A stretch of 55,877 bases of DNA from UKL13-2 sp947085425 (GCA_947085425.1 CAMTWK010000008.1:1-55877); one strand, 5' to 3'; positions 33,736 to 43,838 are shown, counted from the first letter of the stretch. Notes: generated by a model from the sequence alone, not told the origin. Numbers and translations: made by a program.

Positions 33736-35577
33736 ATGATGGTTTTGCTCCGCGCCGTTTTGATCGCCGTCGCGGTTGCCGTCGCGTTTGCCATCGCATT
33801 TGCCACCTTCACGGCGCATTCAGTGTTTGCAGCGAGCGCCGCAAAGTCCACGCCGGTGGAACAGAAAAAAATTATTCGGTTTTCTTTTTTGATTGCCGAA
33901 ACCAGCTTTGATCCACAAGTCACATCCGATCTTTACTCCAATACGATCAACGACGCGATTTTTGACCCGTTATTAAAGTACGACTATTTGGCGCGCCCGG
34001 TGAAATTGATTGCCAACACCGCGGTGGATTTGCCGGTGGTGACTGATGATGGACGCACCTATACCTTCAAAATTAAACCGGGCATCTTGTTTGCCGACGA
34101 TGCGGCGTTTGCCGGCAAGCCGCGGGAATTGACGTCAGCCGATTATGCTTTCGCCATCAAGCGTATTTATGATCCGGCATTACGCTCGCCGTGGATGTGG
34201 TACGTCGAGGGAAAAATTCTCGGCGGGGACGAAGCCCATCAGGCGGCCAAGCTGGCCGGTAAGTTTAATTACGATGCGCCGATAGAGGGCATCACCACAC
34301 CGGACAAGTACACGCTGCAAATTCGCATCAAAGAAGCCGACACCAATTTTTCGTACATTTTTGCCACGGCACAAACCGCAGCTCTGGCCAGAGAAGTGTT
34401 GGAGCGATATAAAAATGATCCCGGTGCGCATCCGGTAGGTACCGGTCCATTCAAATTGATCGAATGGAATCGTTCACACAAAATTGTGCTGGAAAAAAAT
34501 CCGCAATTTCGTGAGGTGATTTTTCATTCCGAACCGACTGGTGACGTGCAGTCTGTCGCCATTGCCGCACATCTCAATGGCAAGAGACTGCCAATAGTGG
34601 ATCGTGTCGAGGTGACGATAATCGAAGAGTCACAGCCGCGTTGGCTGGCGTTTTTAGGCGGCGAAACCGATTATGCGAATGTGCCGTCCGACTACATAAA
34701 CAGCGCCTTCCCCGGTGGCAAGTTGGCACCCAATCTGATTAAGCAGGGAATTCATGGCGAGCGGTTTATCGAAACCGATTTGGTTTATATGTACTTTAAT
34801 TTGGACGATCCATTGATGGGCGGCAAAACGCCATTTGCGGCCGACAAAGTGGCGTTGCGTCGCGCCATCGCACTTGGCTACAACATCAACGAGGAAATCA
34901 ACGTCATTCGCAATGGTGGCGCGGCGCGCGCACGATCCGGCATTCCGCCCGGTGTGGAAGGATATGACGCCAATTACCGGACAGACGTGAATGAATATGA
35001 TGCGCCGCGTGCACGCGCGTTACTCGACACCTATGGATACATCGACCGGGACGGCGATGGATTTCGGGAAACGCCGGATCACAAACCGCTGACGTTGGAC
35101 ATCGCCTCGGAGCCGGATCAATTGACCAAACAATTCAATATGCTCTGGCAAAAAAATATGAACGCAATTGGCCTGCGGGTCAAATTCAAGATCGCCAAGT
35201 GGCCGGACCTGAATAAAGAGGCCAAGGCGGGCAAAAACATGATGTGGCAACTCGCCTGGGGCGCCGATTATCCGGATGCGGAAAATTTCCTTCAAAACCT
35301 GTACGGACCGAATGCCGGTCAATCCAATTACGCCAATTTTCGCCATCCACAATTTGACAAACTGTATGAGCAGGCGCGGCGCATGCCGGTGTCGGCGGCA
35401 CGCAACAAGGTTTATGCAGAAATGAACCGCATCGCGGCGGCCTATATGCCGTGGCTACCGCAAACGCATCGTTATCGCAATGAAGTCTGGCAGCCCTGGC
35501 TGGTTGGTTATCGTAAACATCCGATCTACAACCAGGTCTGGATGTATCTGGATATTGATCAAGCGAAGCGACCGTGA
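33736..35577 (+). CDS. ABC importer substrate-binding protein, family 5 (paralogue 3)
   Basis: This 613-residue protein has a signal peptide rich in Ala/Val (about 1-33), followed by the shared fold with YDYLARPVKLIAN, HPVGTGPFKLIEW and a DRDGDG loop. It starts at the ATG directly after the stop of paralogue 2, so translation is coupled. Divergence from its neighbours across the ligand-facing region suggests a different peptide preference, though no ligand can be named. A 130-base gap with TATAAT at 35661-35666 separates it from paralogue 4. Confidence 0.92.
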   Translation: MMVLLRAVLIAVAVAVAFAIAFATFTAHSVFAASAAKSTPVEQKKIIRFSFLIAETSFDPQVTSDLYSNTINDAIFDPLLKYDYLARPVKLIANTAVDLPVVTDDGRTYTFKIKPGILFADDAAFAGKPRELTSADYAFAIKRIYDPALRSPWMWYVEGKILGGDEAHQAAKLAGKFNYDAPIEGITTPDKYTLQIRIKEADTNFSYIFATAQTAALAREVLERYKNDPGAHPVGTGPFKLIEWNRSHKIVLEKNPQFREVIFHSEPTGDVQSVAIAAHLNGKRLPIVDRVEVTIIEESQPRWLAFLGGETDYANVPSDYINSAFPGGKLAPNLIKQGIHGERFIETDLVYMYFNLDDPLMGGKTPFAADKVALRRAIALGYNINEEINVIRNGGAARARSGIPPGVEGYDANYRTDVNEYDAPRARALLDTYGYIDRDGDGFRETPDHKPLTLDIASEPDQLTKQFNMLWQKNMNAIGLRVKFKIAKWPDLNKEAKAGKNMMWQLAWGADYPDAENFLQNLYGPNAGQSNYANFRHPQFDKLYEQARRMPVSAARNKVYAEMNRIAAAYMPWLPQTHRYRNEVWQPWLVGYRKHPIYNQVWMYLDIDQAKRP

Positions 35578-35707
35578 GCATCAACAAAAAATCGGCGTTT
35601 TTGACCTTGTCATGGGGCGTGTTTTCGGTGTGTTTCCCTCGGAAAAACCGCTTGGCAAGTTATAATCGACGCTGCTGCCCAGTGACGGATTGAAGGAACA
35701 AACAAGC

Positions 35708-37603
35708 GTGGTTTTATACAGAGTCAATCATCATCAACAATCCTGTTCCCCGACCGGTTTAGGCATACGCACGTTGACTGCAGGATCAATGGCATCGTTG
35801 CTGTTGGTGATATTCGCGATCTTGTTGTTTTTGCCGCCAACGCCGGCCGTTGCAAAAGAATTCAAAACAGTACGTTTGGCGTTTCGTGCCGCCGAGACCG
35901 GCTTTGATCCACAAAAAATTGAAGATCGTTATTCGGTCGGCATTGCCGAAAATATTTTTGAATCGTTTCTAACCTATGACTGGTTGGCGCGTCCGGTACG
36001 TTTGGCACCACAGGTGGTTGAGAAAGTGCCGGAAGGCGAAGAGGGCGGAACCCGCTTCACGTTCCGCATCAAACCCGGTATTTTGTTTGCGGATGATCCG
36101 GCGTTTAAAGGCAAAAAACGCGAACTGGTGGCGGCTGACATGGAATACGCGATCAAACGATTTCGCGATCCCGCCGTGCGCAGTCCGTATTCCTGGTTGT
36201 TTGAAGAAAAAATCGTCGGCCTTGATGAATATGTCGAGCAGATCAAAAAAACCGACAGCAAGTTTGATTACGATGCCCGCATTGAAGGCATCACGGTGCG
36301 GGATAAATACACCATTTCATTCAAACTGCGCGAGCCGGACTTCAACTTCATTTATTTCTTTGCCATGCCGAATGTGGTGCCGGTGGCGCGCGAGGTGATT
36401 GAAACCTATCGTGCCGACACAATGGCGCACCCCGTCGGCACTGGCCCATTCATTCTCAAGGAATGGGTGCGTCGATCTAAAATTGTGTTGGAGCGCAACC
36501 CGAATTATCGCGGCCATACACTCAGCAGCGAATTCGCCGATCCAAAAGACAAATGGGATCAGGGGGCCATCGCCGCGTTAGGTGGCAAAACCCTGCCGTT
36601 GATTGACCGCGTGATTATTTCGCCCATCGAGGAAGAGCAGCCGCGTTACCTGGCGTTTATGAATTTCGAGCACGACTACATTGAAGAAACGCCCTTGTCG
36701 TTTGTGCGGCAACTGATTCCGAACGGACCAAACGGAAAATTGGCACCGGTGTTGATCAAGCGAAACGTACAGGTATTTCATGAGGAGCAACCGGAGATCA
36801 CTTACGACGCATTTAACATGGAAGATCCGATCGTCGGTGGTTACAAGCCGGAAAATATTGCCTTGCGCCGGGCGATTGTGCATGCGCATGATCGGATGCA
36901 GGAAATCAATATTGTCCGCCGTGGCCAGGCCAGTCCGGCGATGACCCCGGTGGGTCCGGGAGTGGTGGGGTTTGATCCGACCTTTCGCAGCGCAGAGCAA
37001 GAATACAATTTGCCACGAGCGCGAGCCTTGCTGGATGTGTATGGTTATCTTGACCGCGACGGTGATGGTTGGCGCGATATGCCGGATGGCCGGTCCATTC
37101 TTCTGGAATACAAATATCAGTCGAACGAGCAGGAACAACGCCAGCGCGCGGAACTGTGGGCCAAAAACATGGCAGATGTGGGCTTGCGCATGACATCCAC
37201 CGCGGTGCAATTTGCTGATTTATTAAAAGACCGCAAGGTTGGAAAATTCCAAATGTCCGGTATCGCCTGGATTGCCGACTACCCGGACGCGCAAAATTTC
37301 CTGCAATTGTTATACGGACCCAATACCGGCATTTCCAATGATGCCCGTTTTAAATTACCTGAATACGACCGCCTTTATACCGCTTCACTGAAAGTTCCGG
37401 ATGGTGTCGAGCGTAATCGTTTATACCGTGAAATGAATCGCCTTGTCGCCGCCTATGCGCCGTGGCGGTTGGGGGTGCATCGTTCGTTTAACCACTTTAT
37501 CAACCCATGGGTGAAGGGTTATAAAAAACATCCCATTCTTTATACAAGTTTTAAATATTTGGATATTGATGTCGCCATGCAGCAGGCGGCCATGAATAAA
37601 TAA
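35708..37603 (+). CDS. ABC importer substrate-binding protein, family 5 (paralogue 4)
   Basis: I take GTG at 35708 as the start (GAAGGA about ten bases upstream). TTG at 35690 and ATG at 35789 are alternatives in the same frame. The product is about 631 residues with an unusually long N-terminal region before the hydrophobic core (ASLLLVIFAILLFLPP). The fold and segments YDWLARPVRLAP, HPVGTGPFILKEW and DRDGDG match paralogues 2 and 3. A TATAAT 42-47 bases upstream without a clear -35 hints that it also has its own promoter. It is the receptor nearest the permease genes and may be the ancestral one. Confidence 0.9.
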   Translation: MVLYRVNHHQQSCSPTGLGIRTLTAGSMASLLLVIFAILLFLPPTPAVAKEFKTVRLAFRAAETGFDPQKIEDRYSVGIAENIFESFLTYDWLARPVRLAPQVVEKVPEGEEGGTRFTFRIKPGILFADDPAFKGKKRELVAADMEYAIKRFRDPAVRSPYSWLFEEKIVGLDEYVEQIKKTDSKFDYDARIEGITVRDKYTISFKLREPDFNFIYFFAMPNVVPVAREVIETYRADTMAHPVGTGPFILKEWVRRSKIVLERNPNYRGHTLSSEFADPKDKWDQGAIAALGGKTLPLIDRVIISPIEEEQPRYLAFMNFEHDYIEETPLSFVRQLIPNGPNGKLAPVLIKRNVQVFHEEQPEITYDAFNMEDPIVGGYKPENIALRRAIVHAHDRMQEINIVRRGQASPAMTPVGPGVVGFDPTFRSAEQEYNLPRARALLDVYGYLDRDGDGWRDMPDGRSILLEYKYQSNEQEQRQRAELWAKNMADVGLRMTSTAVQFADLLKDRKVGKFQMSGIAWIADYPDAQNFLQLLYGPNTGISNDARFKLPEYDRLYTASLKVPDGVERNRLYREMNRLVAAYAPWRLGVHRSFNHFINPWVKGYKKHPILYTSFKYLDIDVAMQQAAMNK

Positions 37604-37728
37604 TAATTGTTGTCATTCATTCGTCACCATATCACCGCAGCAAAATCTTTAAATTTGTTATTTTTCACTAATAATTTGTCATTCGCAGAATCGTAACTTC
37701 GCAGTTACCTGGAAAAACTGGAGAACCC

Positions 37729-38775
37729 ATGGGTGCCTATGTATTAAGAAGAATCGGCCAGATGATTCCGACGCTTGCGGGCGTGATGTTGCTCATCTTT
37801 GTGCTGTTTAACGCCGTTGGTGGCGATCCGGCATTGCAACTCGCCGGCAAGATCACCAACAAAGAACAGATCGAGAACATTCGCAAACAGCTTGGTGTGG
37901 ATCAGCCCATGCATGTGCAGCTCGGTTATTTCGCCTTTGAGGTGGCGACCGGCTTTACCTGCACCTGGCGCAGTTATAGGGATGGGCCGACACCGGTGAA
38001 GGTTGACCCCAACGCGCCGACCAAGGCGGATGCGCCCAAGGTGGAGGCCAAAAGTGGTTGTCAGGCGGTTCGCTCCTGGTCAACCAATGAAGAAGTGCCA
38101 AAGATTCTCGCCACCCGCATCGGGCCCACCCTCACCATCATGATTCCGGTGCTGGTATTGGAAACCGTGATTGCCTTGTTGCTGGCCATTGCGGTGGCGT
38201 ATATGCGCGGCACCCTGACGGATCGCATGATCATGATGTTGTGCACGGTGGCCATGTCGATTTCGTTTTTGGTTTACATCATTGTTGCGCAGTATTACTT
38301 CGGCTTTAAGTGGGGCATTTTCCCGGTGCAGGGTTGGAGTGACAACTTTGCCAAAAACGTCATGACTTACGCGCCGCTGCCGGTGATGCTGGCGATATTT
38401 GTCGGTTTGGCACCGGCGCTGCGCCTGTATCGCAGTTTCTTTCTGGACGAGATCAACAACGACTATGTGCGCACCGCACGTGCCAAGGGTGTCTCGGAAA
38501 ATGTGGTGATGCTCAAACACGTGATGCGTAACGCACTGATCCCGATCCTGACCAATATTGGTATCGCCTTGCCGGGAATATTCGTCGGCTCGTTCCTGTT
38601 GGAATCCTTTTTTTCGATTCCTGGTCTCGGTCGTGAAATTTTGGTGGCGGTGAATCGTTCCGACTTCCCTGTGATCAAAGCGGCAACGGTTTATTTGGCG
38701 ATGTTGACCATGTTGATCAACCTTGCGGTTGACGTCATGTACAAAGCCGTTGACCCGCGTGTTTCGTTCAAGTGA
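37729..38775 (+). CDS. ABC importer permease, DppB/YejB-like
   Basis: This 348-residue inner-membrane protein starts MGAYVLRRIGQMIPTLAGV, the usual DppB/OppB N-terminus. It has six predicted membrane helices and the EAA-type loop (DYVRTARAKGVSE) that contacts the ATPase. The first periplasmic loop is enlarged (about 65-115) and contains two Cys (FTCTW, KSGCQ). GGAG before ATG supports the start. A small hairpin (gtaact/agttac, 37693-37708) lies just before the ribosome-binding site. It pairs with the permease gene 112 bases downstream. Confidence 0.93.
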   Translation: MGAYVLRRIGQMIPTLAGVMLLIFVLFNAVGGDPALQLAGKITNKEQIENIRKQLGVDQPMHVQLGYFAFEVATGFTCTWRSYRDGPTPVKVDPNAPTKADAPKVEAKSGCQAVRSWSTNEEVPKILATRIGPTLTIMIPVLVLETVIALLLAIAVAYMRGTLTDRMIMMLCTVAMSISFLVYIIVAQYYFGFKWGIFPVQGWSDNFAKNVMTYAPLPVMLAIFVGLAPALRLYRSFFLDEINNDYVRTARAKGVSENVVMLKHVMRNALIPILTNIGIALPGIFVGSFLLESFFSIPGLGREILVAVNRSDFPVIKAATVYLAMLTMLINLAVDVMYKAVDPRVSFK

Positions 38776-38887
38776 GTATGAATATGAAAAATATACTTCA
38801 AGCCGTTTTGAGCATTTATTCCTTGAATTCCATTCGGCTGTGTCGCGCAGGATTTGCACAGAATGAATTTCCCTCAGGAGAGTCAAC

Positions 38888-39946
38888 ATGAGTGCCGTTC
38901 TTAATCAACCCCCGGTCGCCGCCATCGTTCACCAGCCATCGCCAGGTTTATGGACGTTGGCTTGGCGCCGCCTCAAACGCGACAAGATCGGCATGGTCTC
39001 GCTGGTGGTGGTGATCTTTTTCCTGTTGATGGTGTTTGGTTCCTACTTTGGATTGATCGCCAAAAACTGGTCCAAGGAAGTTGGCGTCTCTTATGCCAAC
39101 CCGACCTTCATGGCGGGAGCGGAAAATCTTGAAGCCAAACAACAGGGCGCCAAAGATTCATCCAAAGACATTCCGTTTGTCGACCTGTCGGATATTGACC
39201 CGCTGGCACCGAAATACGCCGAGTGGGCCAAACGCACCGCAGAAATAAAAATTACCGAAACACCACGCGCCGACACGCTGTTGTTTGGGGGTGACAAATG
39301 GGGACGGGACGTGATCCAGAAAGCTGTCAAGGGTGCAGAGACTTCGATTTTTGTCGGTCTGGTGGCGGCCCTGCTGGCGACCATTATCGGCACCGTGCTG
39401 GGGGCGATATCCGGTTACAAAGGTGGCAGAACCGGTGACTTCTTGGAATGGTTTTATAACGTCTTTACATCCATCCCCTACATTCTGCTGATCCTCGCCT
39501 TTGCCGCGGTATTTAAGCGCGGCATCGATACCATCATTTTTATTCTCGCCCTGACTGGTTGGACCGGTATCTACCGTTTGGTTCGTGCTGAATACATCAA
39601 ACACGCCTCACGCGAGTATGTGATGGCGGCGCAGGCGATTGGTGCTTCACATTCGCGGCGCATGTTTGTGCATATTCTGCCCAACATTTCACACGTCTGT
39701 CTGGTGCAGTTGTCGCAGCACGTGGTGCAGTTCATCAAAGCCGAAGTCATCCTGTCGTTTCTGGGTTTGGGCGTGCCGGTCGATTCCGTGTCGTGGGGCA
39801 CCATGCTCGCCGAAGCGCAATCCGAGTTGGTCATTGGCAAATGGTGGCAGCTGGTGGCCGCCTCGGCGTCGATGGCGGTGTTGGTGACGGCATTTTCAAT
39901 GCTCACGGATTCACTGCGTGATGCACTTGATCCCAAGATTAAATAA
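38888..39946 (+). CDS. ABC importer permease, DppC/YejE-like
   Basis: This 352-residue protein has an N-terminal membrane helix, then a periplasmic loop (about 65-130) and five further helices with the EAA-type loop (EYVMAAQAIGASHSRR). That layout is typical of DppC/OppC. It forms the transport channel with the DppB-like partner. AGGAG seven bases before ATG supports the start. The ATPase gene follows after nine bases. Confidence 0.93.
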   Translation: MSAVLNQPPVAAIVHQPSPGLWTLAWRRLKRDKIGMVSLVVVIFFLLMVFGSYFGLIAKNWSKEVGVSYANPTFMAGAENLEAKQQGAKDSSKDIPFVDLSDIDPLAPKYAEWAKRTAEIKITETPRADTLLFGGDKWGRDVIQKAVKGAETSIFVGLVAALLATIIGTVLGAISGYKGGRTGDFLEWFYNVFTSIPYILLILAFAAVFKRGIDTIIFILALTGWTGIYRLVRAEYIKHASREYVMAAQAIGASHSRRMFVHILPNISHVCLVQLSQHVVQFIKAEVILSFLGLGVPVDSVSWGTMLAEAQSELVIGKWWQLVAASASMAVLVTAFSMLTDSLRDALDPKIK

Positions 39947-39955
39947 GGGCGGGAT

Positions 39956-41665
39956 ATGGACAACTTACTCGAAGTTAAAAATCTAAACGTCAAATTCCGC
40001 TTGGACGGGGGCAGCATTTTTGACGCCGTCAACGGTGTGTCGTTTGATATTCCGCGCAACTCGACGGTTGCCCTGGTCGGAGAATCCGGCTCCGGCAAAT
40101 CGGTGTCGGCGATGTCGATTATTCGGTTGCTGCCGCCGGAGCAGGCCATTGTCTCGAAAGACAGCCAGATTCTGTTTAACGGCACCAATCTGTTGGCGTT
40201 GCCCGACCGGCAGATCCGCAATATTCGCGGCAAGGATATATCGGTGATTTTCCAGGAGCCGATGACGTCCCTCAATCCGGTATTCACCTGTGGTGATCAG
40301 ATCGCCGAAACGCTGCGTTTGCACACCAACTTGTCACGCAAACAGGCATGGAACCGTGCCGAAGAATTGATGAACGAGGTCGGCATCCCCGAGCCGCGTT
40401 TACGCATGCATTCCTTCCCGCACGAAATGTCAGGGGGGCAACAGCAGCGGGTCATGATCGCCATGGCGATTGCGTGTGAGCCGAAACTGCTGATTGCCGA
40501 TGAGCCGACCACGGCGCTTGATGTGACCATTCAAAAACAAATTTTGGATTTGATCGCCAAGTTGCAAAAGAGTCACCACATGTCGGTGTTGTTCATTACC
40601 CACGATTTGGCGGTGGTGGGCGATATTGCCGATCACGTGGTGGTGATGCAGCAGGGCGAAATTAAAGAGAAGGGCACGGCCAAGGCAATTTTTGAGGCAC
40701 CACAACACCCTTATACCAAGGCCCTGTTGTCCTGCCGGCCAAACGTGAATTCCCGGCCAAAGCGTTTGCCGGTGATCGACGACTTTATGCGTCCGGAAGG
40801 CCTGCGTCCGGAAAATCTCGAACAGCGGCCGCGGGGTTATGTCGGCACCGACGAGTTTGTGTTGGAAGTGAAAAACCTGTCGAAGGTTTTTAAACTCAAA
40901 GATGGCTTTTTTAAAACCAAGGATGTGGTTGCGGTCAAGGGCGCTTCGTTCAAGCTGGCGCGTGGCAAAACCCTCGGCTTGGTGGGCGAGTCCGGTTCCG
41001 GCAAAACCACCGTTGGTCTGACACTCATGCGATTGCATGATGCTTCCGGCGGCGAGGTCTTGTTTGACGGCGTCGATTTGCTGAAATTGTCCGAGTCGGA
41101 AATGATGAAATACAAACGGCGCATTCAGATTGTTTTTCAAAATCCGTATGCATCATTAAATCCGCGATTCACGGTCGGACAAATCCTGCTCGAGCCGATG
41201 TTGATTCATAACATCGGTGCCAACGAACAGGAACGTGTGCAATTGGCCATGGCGTTGCTCAAACGCGTTGGCATGCCGGAAGTGTCGTTTTACAAATACC
41301 CGCATGAATTTTCCGGCGGGCAACGTCAGCGGATTGCCATCGCCCGCTGTTTGACGATGAAGCCGGACGTGTTGATTTGTGACGAGTCGGTGTCGGCGCT
41401 GGACGTATCGGTGCAGGCGCAGGTGCTCAATCTGCTGCAAGACCTGCAAGACGAATACAACATGAGTTACATCTTTATTTCCCACGACCTGGCGGTGGTG
41501 AAATACATATCTGACCAAGTCATGGTCATGTCCGAAGGCGACGTAATCGAGGTGGCCAATTCGGACGAGATTTACCGCAATCCGCAGGAGGAATACACCA
41601 AGAATCTATTGGGCTCGATTCCGAAGGGCTGGGATGGCAAACGCACAGCTGCGGCGGCCGCTTAG
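39956..41665 (+). CDS. fused double ABC ATPase of a peptide importer (DppD-DppF/YejF type)
   Basis: This 569-residue protein is two ATPases in one chain. The first has Walker A GESGSGKS (Lys48), signature MSGGQQQR and Walker B LLIADEPTTALD; the second has Walker A GESGSGKT (Lys350), signature FSGGQRQR and Walker B LICDESVSALD. The fused form is like YejF, which powers peptide and microcin C uptake in E. coli. It closes the importer operon. It should energise all four receptors, since no other ATPase is nearby. Confidence 0.94.
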   Translation: MDNLLEVKNLNVKFRLDGGSIFDAVNGVSFDIPRNSTVALVGESGSGKSVSAMSIIRLLPPEQAIVSKDSQILFNGTNLLALPDRQIRNIRGKDISVIFQEPMTSLNPVFTCGDQIAETLRLHTNLSRKQAWNRAEELMNEVGIPEPRLRMHSFPHEMSGGQQQRVMIAMAIACEPKLLIADEPTTALDVTIQKQILDLIAKLQKSHHMSVLFITHDLAVVGDIADHVVVMQQGEIKEKGTAKAIFEAPQHPYTKALLSCRPNVNSRPKRLPVIDDFMRPEGLRPENLEQRPRGYVGTDEFVLEVKNLSKVFKLKDGFFKTKDVVAVKGASFKLARGKTLGLVGESGSGKTTVGLTLMRLHDASGGEVLFDGVDLLKLSESEMMKYKRRIQIVFQNPYASLNPRFTVGQILLEPMLIHNIGANEQERVQLAMALLKRVGMPEVSFYKYPHEFSGGQRQRIAIARCLTMKPDVLICDESVSALDVSVQAQVLNLLQDLQDEYNMSYIFISHDLAVVKYISDQVMVMSEGDVIEVANSDEIYRNPQEEYTKNLLGSIPKGWDGKRTAAAAA

Positions 41666-41806
41666 GCAATTTCACGCTGGACGGTTTTCTGTTTTGGAAA
41701 CCCCATGACAGCCAACCGTTTCCAGATGTTTTTGCTTTAAAGACCGCGCCGGTATTGGTGTTTGTTTTTGAATCGCAGTGTGGGCGCGCCAATGGGGCGG
41801 CGATAA

Positions 41807-41878
41807 TGATCCACAGCGTGATCCACAGCGTGATCCACTGCGTGATCCGCTGCGTGATCCGCTGCGTGATCCGCTGCG
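41807..41878. repeat. six tandem 12-bp repeats, each with GATC
   Basis: Six contiguous 12-base units run from 41807: two tgatccacagcg, one tgatccactgcg and three tgatccgctgcg. Each holds GATC, and the first two resemble a DnaA box (TTATCCACA) with one mismatch. They lie in the 307-base gap between the convergent ATPase and mltD genes (41666-41972). In the minus direction a frame of 64 codons runs through them giving a six-fold Ala-Ala/Val-Asp-His repeat, which I do not regard as a gene. Nothing else is seen in the gap. Confidence 0.85.
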
Positions 41879-41972
41879 CGGTTGTTGATCACGCCGTCGC
41901 CCGAGGCTGTTGACTGATCAGGACGACACACGCATCAATAGCGGCTCAATAGTCGGCTGACGTGCCACCCGA

Positions 41973-43838
41973 CTACGGCGATACTTTTAAGCGCACACCG
42001 GTTTTGAGCGCCGATTTGGCGGACAACTTGTTCCAGGCGAGCAGGTTGGCGACGCTGGTATTAAATTGTTTGGCAATCGCAAACAGCGTGTCGCCGGATC
42101 GCACCATGTGAAACCGGCTGGTGCTGCCAATACTCACAATCCGCGTTGGCGCGGAATTTTTCGCCGACTTACCGGAAGAATTTGCAGCCACTTGGGACGG
42201 CGTCTCCACTTGCGCCAATTGGGTACTTGGCGGCAACTGCAGCGACTGGCCGATTTTGACAACGTTGCCGGAAAGTTTATTCAGCGTTTTTAGATCATCC
42301 AGCGCCATACCGGCGCGTTTGGCAATTGAAAAGAGCGAATCGCCCCCTTGGACGGTATAAGTGACATGGTCGGCGCCGGGCGCTGTTTGACTGGCAGGCG
42401 CAGCGGACATACCAGACACAACGGAGGCAATGGATGCAACCGGTGCCAGCCGCAGGATTTCCCGGTTGACGATACCGAGCCGGGTTGATTGATCAACACC
42501 AGCGGCGGCGGAATCAAGCAACTCTCGTTTCATGCTGACTTTTTTGTCGAACGCTTCACCGATCGCCAACGCCTCCTTTTGATTGGGCGCCATGAACGTA
42601 ATCGGTTGCGTCAATTTCCCCTTGCGTTCCTTTAATGGTCCGTTGGTCGCACGCAGGTAGGAGGCGGTCATACCGTGGCTGCGGGCAACGGCATCCACCG
42701 ATTGACCACGATTGGCTTTGACGGTGATCCAGGAAACCATCGGTGCATTGAGTGAACGATATAAGTCGAGATTGGAGGTGAAAACATCGGCTTTTTCGGT
42801 TGGCACCAAAAAATATCCGGTGCCGGTGGCGGCGACCGGTCTATTAAACGACGGGTTGAGCTGTGCAAATTCTTCCTCTGGCATTTCCGCCAAACGCGCT
42901 GCAAGCTTCACGTCGATTTTTTCCGGGGCATCGACCTGCACAAAAAACGGCCGGTTTTCGACGGCGGGCAAATCAATGCCATAACTTTGCGGCGACAGGA
43001 TGATATTTTTTACCGCGATTAATTTCGGCACATAAGCGCGCGTCTCATTTGGCAAATTCAGGCTGGCAAAGTCAGTCGGCTTGCCGCGGCGCTGGTTGGC
43101 GGCGATCGCGCGGCCCACACAGCCTTCGCCGCAGTTGTAAGCGGCAAACGCCAGTTCCCAGGAATTAAACATGCCATGGAGTTTGGTCAGGTAGTCGAGT
43201 GCGGCATTGGTCGATAACAACACGTCGCGACGATTGTCGGTAAGCCAGTCTTGTTTCAGTCCAAAGTGTTTGCCGGTGGACGGAATAAATTGCCACATGC
43301 CGGATGCGTGGGCGTGTGAATAGGCTTGTGGATTAAAAGCACTTTCGATAATAGGCAGCAACACCACTTCAGTCGGCAAACCACGGCGTTCGACTTCTTC
43401 GATGATGTGATACATGTATCGCGCGCCGCGTTCGACAAAGCGTTTGATGTAATCCGGCCGGTTGGCGTACCAAAGTTCTTGTGCCTGAACCTGGGCGGAC
43501 GACATGTCGGCCATGATAAATCCGCGCCGTACCCGTTGCCATAAATCGGTGTCGACCCACGGCGTAAAGGTCACAAAATCATTACGCCCCTCGGTGAACG
43601 GCAGTTTGGCAATCGGCTTCATGGCGAGTAATTCGGCGCGCGCCGGATTAATTGGCATCTCGTTGGATGGGACAACGACCGGCGATTCGAGCGTGCTACA
43701 GCCGCTGACGACGAGCAATGCAGCAACAAGAGCGCTAAAACGTCGGCTCAAGCGGCGAGTCAAGGGGAAGGTTGGCGTGGGCAACAGAGCGGGGATCGGG
43801 CGGGCGGGTATTACCGCGGATACATTTGAAAATTTCAT
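41973..43838 (-). CDS. mltD: membrane-bound lytic murein transglycosylase D
   Basis: This 621-residue lipoprotein has a lipobox VVSGC (Cys47) after a long N-terminal region. It has an SLT domain with catalytic Glu165 in IIESAFNP and the family segments SGMWQFIPSTG and YNCGEG. Two clear LysM modules lie at the C-terminus (TVQGGDSLFSIAKRAG and VRSGDTLFAIAKQFN), and a weaker LysM-like stretch precedes them. It cleaves peptidoglycan glycan strands, leaving 1,6-anhydro ends. In many proteobacteria mltD sits beside gloB; here gloB is about 7 kb away, with the TldD pair and a repeat protein between. Confidence 0.93.
   Translation of the reverse strand: MKFSNVSAVIPARPIPALLPTPTFPLTRRLSRRFSALVAALLVVSGCSTLESPVVVPSNEMPINPARAELLAMKPIAKLPFTEGRNDFVTFTPWVDTDLWQRVRRGFIMADMSSAQVQAQELWYANRPDYIKRFVERGARYMYHIIEEVERRGLPTEVVLLPIIESAFNPQAYSHAHASGMWQFIPSTGKHFGLKQDWLTDNRRDVLLSTNAALDYLTKLHGMFNSWELAFAAYNCGEGCVGRAIAANQRRGKPTDFASLNLPNETRAYVPKLIAVKNIILSPQSYGIDLPAVENRPFFVQVDAPEKIDVKLAARLAEMPEEEFAQLNPSFNRPVAATGTGYFLVPTEKADVFTSNLDLYRSLNAPMVSWITVKANRGQSVDAVARSHGMTASYLRATNGPLKERKGKLTQPITFMAPNQKEALAIGEAFDKKVSMKRELLDSAAAGVDQSTRLGIVNREILRLAPVASIASVVSGMSAAPASQTAPGADHVTYTVQGGDSLFSIAKRAGMALDDLKTLNKLSGNVVKIGQSLQLPPSTQLAQVETPSQVAANSSGKSAKNSAPTRIVSIGSTSRFHMVRSGDTLFAIAKQFNTSVANLLAWNKLSAKSALKTGVRLKVSP

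Noticed and set aside
38080..38889. Minus-strand frame of 269 codons across the first permease gene
   Set aside because: Opposite to a clear DppB-like permease; composition is His/Gln/Arg-rich and shows no family features.
39571..40287. Minus-strand frame of 238 codons over the permease–ATPase junction
   Set aside because: It overlaps two conserved genes in antisense and shows no domain.
41807..41878. Replication origin or DnaA box cluster
   Set aside because: Only two units come within one base of a DnaA box, spacing is strictly 12 bp, there is no AT-rich unwinding region, and no origin-type genes lie nearby.
41737..41931. Minus-strand frame with six-fold Ala-Ala/Val-Asp-His repeat
   Set aside because: The repeat in the frame is a by-product of the 12-bp tandem DNA repeat (12 is divisible by 3, so all frames stay open); no ribosome-binding site or conserved part.
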